Shown in pieces: positions 33,984 through 40,947 of a DNA stretch of 64,000 nucleotides. The notes under the pieces were generated by a model that searched no databases, was not told where the DNA came from, and saw only the letters and a list, made by a program, of their open reading frames with translations. Each line of letters begins with the position of its first letter. Position 1 is the first letter of the stretch. The position numbers were made by a program, and so were the translations under genes. The stretch comes from Mucilaginibacter geliditolerans (GTDB lineage Bacteria > Bacteroidota > Bacteroidia > Sphingobacteriales > Sphingobacteriaceae). The stretch is from assembly GCF_014200495.1 (NCBI RefSeq), contig NZ_JACHBY010000001.1, forward strand, positions 186,001 through 250,000, written 5' to 3'.

Positions 33984-36895
33984 ACTGCCTCAATTAAAAA
34001 ATCATACAGGTTGATCTCTGTTGCGAGGTTCAGCTTTTTACGGATGCGGTACCGGCTGATCTCAACCCCTTTGAGCGAGATATTCATCAGTTGCGCAATT
34101 TCTTTTGAGCTGAGGTTCAATCTTAAATAAGCACATAACTTTAAGTCGGTTGAGCTTAATTCAGGGAATTTTGCTTTAATGATAGTCAGGAAGTTGTTGT
34201 GTACCTGGTCAAAATAAATGGCAAAATGGTTCCAGTCGTCAGCATTTTTTTCTATCTCATTCAATAATTTAAAAACACTTCTGAACTCATATTCGGCATC
34301 CGGTATTTTTGTTTTTTTAACTAAGCTAAGCAATGCCTGTTTAAAATTGGTTAATATACCCCCGCGTTCAACTAAATGCATGGTAATGGTTGCCAGTTCC
34401 TTATTCTTAAATTGCAGTTCAGCTTCGAGGTTTTGATTTTTCAGTGAGATGATCTCTTTTTCATTTCTGTCGAGCTCAAGGCCATGCAGGTAACTTAGCC
34501 TGGCTTGTTCTTCGTCATGTTTCTTTTGCTGTATGGCAAATCTTCTACGTTGCCACAAGGTGAATATGCGGATCAAAATAACAGCCAAAACCACGTAAAA
34601 CAAGTAGATCCATGCGGTTTGATACCATGCCGGGGTTATAATGAAGGTATAATTAACCGGCTGCGATTCATTACCCAGGTTGTTGCGTGCAATTACTGAA
34701 AATGTATATATGCCGTAAGGCAAATTGGTATAATCTTTTTCCGTTTTAACCGACCATGCCGACCATGCCTGGTCAAAGCCTTTCAACTTATATTTAAATT
34801 CAACATTACTTTTTTGCGCATACAAGCTTGATGAATACTCAAAATGAAAAGAGTTCCATTGGTTAGGCAGGCTGATCACCTGTTTAAGGTTTTGGTCTGA
34901 TGCTGCATTATTCTCATTAAAAAAGTACCCACCAAAAATGAGGCTGTCTTTATCAGCAATAGCTTTTACAGTGCTCAGCATCACCTTTAACGGCATTGCT
35001 GACTGTGTGTATTTGCTATAATTTAAATGGAAAACCCCATCGTTTGAACCAATGAAAATGTTCTGATTATTGTATGGATAAATAAATTCAAGCCCCTTTA
35101 CGGTTTGTGCTGTTAGCTCCGGAAAATAAATAACGGTATATGGCTGTTGAGCAGTTTTCTTACTGAAATCAATTACCCCAACCCGCTGTTCATTTACAAA
35201 CCAAATATTGCCGGTACCATCAGCCGTAAGATATTCAACAGCAGTGTTTTTAAAAACAGGTGAGAAAAACGGTGATACAACAAACCTGTCAGTAGTGGTA
35301 TTGTATTCATATATGCCTTTTTCGGTTGCTACTAATACCTTGTTTTTGATAAAGTAAACGTGGTTGTTTTGGGTTGATGGCAAGCCGTTATCCTGCGTGT
35401 AGGTTTTGTGATGGATGATCGTTTTCCTGTCAGCAGAAAGCTGCATCTTGAAAACGCCCCTGTATGGATGCGATGCCCATACATTTCTGCTGTTATCAAT
35501 CGTGACATTATTTAACGACTCATACACACCCTCCAATTTACCGCCATCTGTAAAGCCTGCATCTGTTGTTTTGTTAAGGAGTTCAAGCCCGGTATAAGTA
35601 CCTGCAAGAATATCATGTGCAGCAGGGTAGGCCTGGAACGACCACACGCCCTGATGTGTCATTAAGGGAACGGCTTTGTTATCCTTAACAATAAACGCTC
35701 CATCCTGATGGCCTAAAAAAAGCTGATGATCTATCTCATTCAGGCTCCATACCTGGCCTTTAGTATTGGCTACTTCGTTAAATGTGCCGTTATTGTAGCT
35801 TATATCGCTTAATGCATTATTTAAGGGGATACTATAAAGTCCGTTCGAGGTGCCTATAAACAGCTTTTTATCAAATATTCTTATGGCCGAACTAACGGTT
35901 TGATTGCCTTTGACCGGGTATATACTTTTTACCGATGTATTGGAATTGATAAATGATACGCCGTTTTCAAGCCCGAGCCAAATATTTTTGTCATGGTCGG
36001 CCAAAATGCGGTATACATTTGAGTTTTGCAGGCCTTCTGTATTTGATAGTTTTTGGATCAGTTGTCCTTTTGCATTAATTATTAAAAGCCCGTTTGCCAC
36101 TGTACCAATAGCATATTTATTGGAGTCGATTTTTTGAATACAATTAACCAGGTCGTTAGCAATAATGGCATCTATCTGAGTAGCCTTCTTGGTGAGCGTT
36201 TGTCCGTGCAATAAATAAAGCCCCTGTTTTTGGCTGGTCACCAACAGTGTATCGTTGCTGTAATTACAAATGCCCGTTATGCGTATCCCTTTCAGAGCAG
36301 GCTTTGCAATTTGCGTTTCCCAATGATTGTTTTTGAATAATGATAACCCGGTTTCCTTATCAAATGCAAATACAGATTGATTTACCTTTGTTAAGTATTT
36401 CCAGCCATCTGGCGCATCAAATACAGTAATATGGTTGTTTTTGTATTGAAAAATAGCTTCAATAGTGCGGAAGAAAACCTGGTCGCCATCAATTATTATA
36501 TCCCATATATCGGCAAATTGTTTTGCTTGTTGTGGCAATAGTTTTTTTATGGAATGGAATTTTAAAACTCCATACTGGTTAGGGTAAAAGTAGCCTACCT
36601 CATCCTGTCCGCCTGCATATATTTTGCCACTGGCATCAATCGCAATTGATTTTATAGAAGTATGGTTTGGCATTGGATATACTTTCCAATAATTACCATC
36701 AAAGGTTAACAGTCCATCATCATTAGCGAAGTATAATATGCCTGCTTTGTCCTGTTTTGCATCGTAAATCTGGGTGGCTGCATTGTAATCATTGCTTTTA
36801 TAATTCCTGATTGCAGGCAAGCCTATGGTGGTTTGTGCAGATACCGCGTTTATGGAAAATAGATATAGGGCAATAAAAAAAATGACTCTGTTCAT
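33968..36895 (-). CDS. transmembrane regulator: beta-propeller / Y_Y_Y / LuxR-type HTH
   Basis: A 975-residue one-component sensor-regulator. A signal peptide (to about residue 20) leads into two seven-bladed-type propellers of reg_prop repeats (about 30-670; repeated DxxGxxWxxN blocks such as DHDKNIWLGLENGVSF and DGTGNIWFVNEQRVGV). Then come a Y_Y_Y domain (about 690-752), one membrane helix (about 758-780), a coiled coil (about 790-840) and a LuxR-family HTH (about 912-957, LSSKEIAQLMNISLKGVEISRYRIRKKL). There is no kinase or receiver. In PULs this architecture senses a glycan fragment in the periplasm and binds DNA directly. It lies between promoters carrying the shared box and is the best candidate to read it. 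Confidence 0.92.
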   Translation of the reverse strand: MNRVIFFIALYLFSINAVSAQTTIGLPAIRNYKSNDYNAATQIYDAKQDKAGILYFANDDGLLTFDGNYWKVYPMPNHTSIKSIAIDASGKIYAGGQDEVGYFYPNQYGVLKFHSIKKLLPQQAKQFADIWDIIIDGDQVFFRTIEAIFQYKNNHITVFDAPDGWKYLTKVNQSVFAFDKETGLSLFKNNHWETQIAKPALKGIRITGICNYSNDTLLVTSQKQGLYLLHGQTLTKKATQIDAIIANDLVNCIQKIDSNKYAIGTVANGLLIINAKGQLIQKLSNTEGLQNSNVYRILADHDKNIWLGLENGVSFINSNTSVKSIYPVKGNQTVSSAIRIFDKKLFIGTSNGLYSIPLNNALSDISYNNGTFNEVANTKGQVWSLNEIDHQLFLGHQDGAFIVKDNKAVPLMTHQGVWSFQAYPAAHDILAGTYTGLELLNKTTDAGFTDGGKLEGVYESLNNVTIDNSRNVWASHPYRGVFKMQLSADRKTIIHHKTYTQDNGLPSTQNNHVYFIKNKVLVATEKGIYEYNTTTDRFVVSPFFSPVFKNTAVEYLTADGTGNIWFVNEQRVGVIDFSKKTAQQPYTVIYFPELTAQTVKGLEFIYPYNNQNIFIGSNDGVFHLNYSKYTQSAMPLKVMLSTVKAIADKDSLIFGGYFFNENNAASDQNLKQVISLPNQWNSFHFEYSSSLYAQKSNVEFKYKLKGFDQAWSAWSVKTEKDYTNLPYGIYTFSVIARNNLGNESQPVNYTFIITPAWYQTAWIYLFYVVLAVILIRIFTLWQRRRFAIQQKKHDEEQARLSYLHGLELDRNEKEIISLKNQNLEAELQFKNKELATITMHLVERGGILTNFKQALLSLVKKTKIPDAEYEFRSVFKLLNEIEKNADDWNHFAIYFDQVHNNFLTIIKAKFPELSSTDLKLCAYLRLNLSSKEIAQLMNISLKGVEISRYRIRKKLNLATEINLYDFLIEAVKNPL

Positions 36896-36983
36896 TATAA
36901 AAACTGATCACGAAAGTAAATTAAATGTTAATATAGAGTATTTTAAAGGTTGTAAAATACCTAAGCCGCTTTTAATGCATTTA

Positions 36984-37040
36984 GTAGTACTAATGTAGTG
37001 GTAAACAAATTGACTTTATTTAATCGGATGTTGATATTTG
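36984..37040 (+). promoter_or_regulatory. ThuA operon promoter: direct-repeat box + 30 bp + -7-like element
   Basis: Box GTAGTACTAATGTAGTGGT (36984-37002), 30 bp, then GATATTTG (37033-37040). The ThuA ATG lies 49 nt further. The box sits in the 194-bp gap between the divergent regulator gene and the ThuA operon, so it could also affect expression of the regulator itself. Confidence 0.75.
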
Positions 37041-37089
37041 GATAGCTAATGAACTCATAATTAAAGTGCTATAAACCAAGTATAAAACA

Positions 37090-37848
37090 ATGAATAACTT
37101 ATTAAAAAAAAGTGTAGTGCTAACGCTGGTCTGTTTTTGGGCCATGGGGTTACAGGTTTACGCGCAACAACGCTTCAAAGTATTGGTAGTGGCCTCACGT
37201 GCCAGTGATCATTTAAAGATGATTGCCGCGGCTAAACCTTTCTTTGAAGAACTCGGCAAAAAGAGCGGTTTTGATGTTGATTTTACCGATGATACCAGCA
37301 AAATTAATGATGCCAACCTGGCCAATTACCAGGTTTTTGTAATGCTACAACTGGCGCCGTTTGATATGTCGTACAGGCAGCAGGCGGCTTTGCAAAAGTT
37401 TGCATCGCAGGGTAAAGGTTGGGTAGGCATTCATGCAGCCGGACTAACCGGGCAGGAGTTTTTGGCAAAGAATACTATTTACTGGCAATGGTTCGAGGGC
37501 TTTATGGGCGGAGTGATCTATTCACCACATCCGGCTTTTCAAAAGGCTACAGTTATAGTTGAGGACCGGAAGCACCCCGCTACAATGCACTTGCCTGCGA
37601 AGTTTGAAATAAGTGACGAATGGTACGAGTGGGATAAAAGTCCACGCCCCCACGTGCGTGTATTGGCCAGTGTTGATGAATCAACCTATAAACAAAACAA
37701 GTCCATGGGCGATCACCCGGTGATCTGGACAAATGAAAACTTCAGGCGGATGATCTATATTAGTATAGGCCATTCCCCTGATGATTTTACAAATCAAAAT
37801 TATGTAACCTTAATGCACGATGCCATTATCTGGGCAGCATCTAAATAA
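37090..37848 (+). CDS. secreted ThuA-like protein (copy 1)
   Basis: A 252-residue ThuA-family protein (class I glutamine-amidotransferase-like fold) with a signal peptide ending VYAQQ. Family blocks are visible: QGKGWVGIHAAGLTGQE near residue 110, an EWYEW segment near 177 and GDHPVIWTNE near 208. ThuA was defined in rhizobial trehalose/maltitol use and is linked to 3-keto-sugar chemistry; the exact reaction of the secreted Bacteroidete members is not settled. It is the first of a two-gene operon with copy 2 (24-bp gap) under the shared box. Confidence 0.88.
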   Translation: MNNLLKKSVVLTLVCFWAMGLQVYAQQRFKVLVVASRASDHLKMIAAAKPFFEELGKKSGFDVDFTDDTSKINDANLANYQVFVMLQLAPFDMSYRQQAALQKFASQGKGWVGIHAAGLTGQEFLAKNTIYWQWFEGFMGGVIYSPHPAFQKATVIVEDRKHPATMHLPAKFEISDEWYEWDKSPRPHVRVLASVDESTYKQNKSMGDHPVIWTNENFRRMIYISIGHSPDDFTNQNYVTLMHDAIIWAASK

Positions 37849-37872
37849 AAAATACATCTTAAACATCTGTCT

Positions 37873-38637
37873 ATGAAAAAAAACCTGTTATTGATCTTTA
37901 TTTACCTTTTTAGTTTGGGCACATTAACCGCGCAAATAAAAACACCACGTTTTAAAGTGATAGCACTTTATGAAAATGGTGGTCATCACATTGAATATTC
38001 AAAAGCCGCGCGTGTATGGCTGGATAAATTGGCTGCCGACAGCAATTTTAGTATCGATTATATTCAGACCACGGATAGTATTGATGATAAATTTCTGTCT
38101 AAATACCAATTATTCATCCAACTGGATTATCCACCGTATGCCTGGAAAGACAAGGCTGTAACCGCATTTCAGAATTACATAACTCAGGGTAAGGGGGGGT
38201 GGATAGGTTTCCATCATGCAACATTGATCGGGGAATTTGACGGCTTCCCGATGTGGGAATGGTTCCACCAGTTTATGGGCGATATCAGGTTCAAAAACTA
38301 CATAGCCACCTTTGCACGGGCTACTGTTGATGTGGAAGACAAGGATCACCCGGTTATGAAGGGTGTATCACCGAAGTTTGTAGTTGAAAAAGAGGAGTGG
38401 TACACTTATGATCAGGACCCACGCCCGAATGTGCATGTGATCGCTACTGTTGATGAATCAACCTACGAGCCAAATTCAGACATCAAAATGGGCGGCGATC
38501 ATCCGGTAATATGGACTAACCCTAATTATAAAGCTAAAAATGTATACATATTCATGGGCCATTCGCCTATACTTTTTGAAAGTAAGGATTATAAAAGACT
38601 GTTTACCAACGCCATTTTTTGGGCAGTAAGCAAGTAA
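37873..38637 (+). CDS. secreted ThuA-like protein (copy 2)
   Basis: A 254-residue ThuA-family protein with a signal peptide ending LTAQ. Landmarks are KGGWIGFHHATLIGEFDGF (about 112-130), EEWYTYDQDPRPNVHV and GGDHPVIWTNPN. It is visibly closer to copy 3 (which it faces tail to tail) than to copy 1: both share LDYPPY, GKGGWIGFHH, FDG-PMW and VEDKDHP-MKG. It ends 28 bp before the convergent copy 3; a strong hairpin separates them. Confidence 0.88.
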   Translation: MKKNLLLIFIYLFSLGTLTAQIKTPRFKVIALYENGGHHIEYSKAARVWLDKLAADSNFSIDYIQTTDSIDDKFLSKYQLFIQLDYPPYAWKDKAVTAFQNYITQGKGGWIGFHHATLIGEFDGFPMWEWFHQFMGDIRFKNYIATFARATVDVEDKDHPVMKGVSPKFVVEKEEWYTYDQDPRPNVHVIATVDESTYEPNSDIKMGGDHPVIWTNPNYKAKNVYIFMGHSPILFESKDYKRLFTNAIFWAVSK

Positions 38638-38650
38638 ATTATTGATGTGC

Positions 38651-38688
38651 TATTTTGGGCTGTGATCACTTTTTCACAGCCCAAAATA
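38651..38688. terminator. bidirectional terminator between two convergent ThuA genes
   Basis: The perfect 15-bp arms TATTTTGGGCTGTGA (38651-38665) and TCACAGCCCAAAATA (38674-38688) surround an eight-base T-rich loop. The right arm lies within the last codons of copy 3. It can stop transcription from either side. Confidence 0.82.
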
Positions 38689-39433
38689 TGGCATTGCGCA
38701 CTAGGGTAGTATAATTCTCATCCTGGAATAAAGATGGGAAATGTCCCATGGCAATATAAATGTTCCTGGCTTTTACATGCTCATTTGTCCATATAACGGG
38801 GTGGTCGCCCATCTTCACATTTTTTTGCGGATCATAAGTCTCTTCATTAATACTGGCTAATACATGCACATTGCCCCGCGGACTTTGGTTGTAGATATAC
38901 CATTCATCTTTTGTTGTAAATGATGCTGGCAAGCCTTTCATTATGGGATGATCTTTATCTTCCACAGTTAGCAATGCCGATGTGCCACCCGGTATGTTAT
39001 TCTTAAACTCAATGCCACCCATAAATTGCGAATACCATTGCCACATCGGGTAGCCATCAAATACACCCAACAGGGTAGGATGATGAAAGCCGATCCAGCC
39101 GCCTTTGCCTTTTTTAATATAGTTTTCAAAGGCCATTTGCGCGGTATCGCTCCATGGGTAAGGCGGGTAATCCAATTGGATGAACAACTGGTATTTACGC
39201 AAGAATGCTTTAGTAATCGGCTTGGTATCGGTGATGTAATCAATGGTAAAATTGCTGTCGATTGCCAGCTTGTTGAGCCAGATCTTTGCCGCGGTATCAA
39301 AACGTGCATGCCCACCGCCAATCTCCGCAATCGCGATCACCCTGAATCGTGGTTTTGTGATTTTTTGAGCTTGAGTAGTATAACAAATAATAAGTAAAAT
39401 GGAAAGGCAAAGATAAGTAAGTCGCTGTTTCAT
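38666..39433 (-). CDS. secreted ThuA-like protein (copy 3, inverted)
   Basis: A 255-residue ThuA-family protein with a signal peptide ending TTQAQ. It shares KGGWIGFHHPTLLGVFDGYPMW and MGDHPVIWTNEH with copy 2, consistent with an inverted duplication. It is the only gene in this stretch on the minus strand. I looked for the shared direct-repeat box on the minus strand upstream of its start and did not find one; only a weak TATTTTCG (39459-39452) resembles a -7 element. Its expression may differ from that of the other copies. Confidence 0.87.
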   Translation of the reverse strand: MKQRLTYLCLSILLIICYTTQAQKITKPRFRVIAIAEIGGGHARFDTAAKIWLNKLAIDSNFTIDYITDTKPITKAFLRKYQLFIQLDYPPYPWSDTAQMAFENYIKKGKGGWIGFHHPTLLGVFDGYPMWQWYSQFMGGIEFKNNIPGGTSALLTVEDKDHPIMKGLPASFTTKDEWYIYNQSPRGNVHVLASINEETYDPQKNVKMGDHPVIWTNEHVKARNIYIAMGHFPSLFQDENYTTLVRNAIFWAVKK

Positions 39434-39507
39434 TTAATTCAGATTGAAAGACGAAAATAACGGATTAGGAGCGGGTATTTATTTAACAAACTGTATATTA
39501 ATTAGCT

Positions 39508-39564
39508 GTAGTGCTTATGTAGGGCTTCATATTTTAAGTTTAGCGTGGTGATTAATGATATTTG
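39508..39564 (+). promoter_or_regulatory. DUF4468-ThuA-amine oxidase operon promoter: box + 30 bp + -7-like element
   Basis: Box GTAGTGCTTATGTAGGGCT (39508-39526), 30 bp, then GATATTTG (39557-39564). The ATG at 39603 lies 38 nt beyond. Seventeen bases of the box are identical to the GH9 box 9 kb away. Confidence 0.8.
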
Positions 39565-39602
39565 AGAATACTTAATTGTATCACAAAAATTTAGATTATA
39601 CC

Positions 39603-40133
39603 ATGTTTAAAACGCTGCTTTTCGGATTACTTACTCTTTTTTCATTAAGCGGACTAGCCCAAACCAGTAAAATAGATATCCCGATGAAAAAGGGAAAGGT
39701 TTACTATGAAAAAAGCTATAGGATAGATGATAGTTCGCAGAAAAAAGAATTGTTTAAACGTGCCGGAAAATGGTTTAAACAGGATTTTCCAAACACGCAA
39801 AAGATCAAACTATCGGCAGATAAATCAACCGGCGAAATAACAGGTACCGGCATATTTAAAATTGTGACCAGTAGCACAGGCAACTACTACTTTATGCGCT
39901 TTGCCATCACTATTAAAGTGTACAATGGTGGCTATACTTATATTGCCGACAAGTTTTATGAGAAGCCTATAGAAAGCGGTATCTCCAACGAATATTCAAA
40001 AATAGAATACCGCTGGTGGGATTACAGGCAGGGCAAGCCATGGTCGAAAGAGGATGAAACACTTTTTAGGGGTATAGTCTCAAACGAAACAGCCTTAATG
40101 GCATCGCTGGAAGTTGAAATGAATAATAGATAA
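39603..40133 (+). CDS. secreted DUF4468-like protein
   Basis: A 176-residue protein with a signal peptide (MFKTLLFGLLTLFSLSGLAQ). The ATG at 39603 is preferred to a TTG 27 nt upstream, which would lie only about 11 nt past the -7 element. The mature part (KVYYEKSYRIDDSSQKKEL, then a KLSADKSTGEITGTG block and a YFMRFAITIKVYNGGYTY block) fits the DUF4468/TBP-like fold found in many Bacteroidete exported proteins; the family has no known biochemical role. It leads the operon with ThuA copy 4 (6-bp gap) and the amine oxidase. Confidence 0.78.
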   Translation: MFKTLLFGLLTLFSLSGLAQTSKIDIPMKKGKVYYEKSYRIDDSSQKKELFKRAGKWFKQDFPNTQKIKLSADKSTGEITGTGIFKIVTSSTGNYYFMRFAITIKVYNGGYTYIADKFYEKPIESGISNEYSKIEYRWWDYRQGKPWSKEDETLFRGIVSNETALMASLEVEMNNR

Positions 40134-40139
40134 TTACAG

Positions 40140-40898
40140 ATGATGAAAAATATACTCAAAACCATTTTCTGTTTAGCTATAGTACTGGTATTTAACCAAC
40201 AGGCATCCGCGCAAGCGCAAAAATTCAGAGTGCTGGTGTTTTACTCTACTAAGGTCGAATCAGATCATGTTGATTTTGCAAAGGATGCCATCAAATTTTA
40301 TACAAAAATGGCTGCCGATAAAGGCTTTGCCTTTGACACTACCCAAAACTGGAATGAGCTAAATACAGAAAACCTGAAAAATTATAAAATGGTGATCTGG
40401 CTGAATGATTTCCCCCAAACGGAAGTACAGCGAAGTGATTTTGAGAAATACATGGAAAATGGCGGTGGCTGGATAGGCTTCCATGTGGCCGGTTATAACG
40501 ATCAGTATACACACTGGCCATGGTATGTGAATTTTTTAGGCGGAGCTGTGTTTTACAATAATAACTGGCCGCCATTGCCCGCTAAGGTTATTGTGGATGA
40601 TAATACTCATCCGGCAACAAAACGGCTGCCTAAAAGCTATATAGCGCCAATAAACGAATGGTATGGCTGGAAGCCTGACCCGCGCGACAATAAAGATGTG
40701 AGGGTATTGGTTACACTCGCGCCGTCGAATTACCCGTTGGGTAAAAAAGATATAATTACTGAGGGTGATATACCGGTGGTGTGGACGAACACCAAATACA
40801 AAATGATCTACATGAATATGGGGCACGGCGACCAGATATTTGATTCGGCGACGCAGAATAAAATGTTTGAGGACGCTGTTTTATGGCTTGCCCAATAA
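40140..40898 (+). CDS. secreted ThuA-like protein (copy 4)
   Basis: A 252-residue ThuA-family protein with a signal peptide ending QQASAQ. It keeps NGGGWIGFHVAGYNDQ (about 108-123), an EWYGWKPDPRDNKDVRV block and the C-terminal GDIPVVWTNTKYKMIYMNMGHG, but is the most divergent copy: the DHPVIWTN block of the others reads DIPVVWTN. It lies between the DUF4468-like gene and the copper amine oxidase gene (49-bp gap). Confidence 0.86.
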   Translation: MMKNILKTIFCLAIVLVFNQQASAQAQKFRVLVFYSTKVESDHVDFAKDAIKFYTKMAADKGFAFDTTQNWNELNTENLKNYKMVIWLNDFPQTEVQRSDFEKYMENGGGWIGFHVAGYNDQYTHWPWYVNFLGGAVFYNNNWPPLPAKVIVDDNTHPATKRLPKSYIAPINEWYGWKPDPRDNKDVRVLVTLAPSNYPLGKKDIITEGDIPVVWTNTKYKMIYMNMGHGDQIFDSATQNKMFEDAVLWLAQ

Positions 40899-40947
40899 GG
40901 TGAACTATTGGCCATAATTTACTTAGTAATCTTTAATCACATATAAA

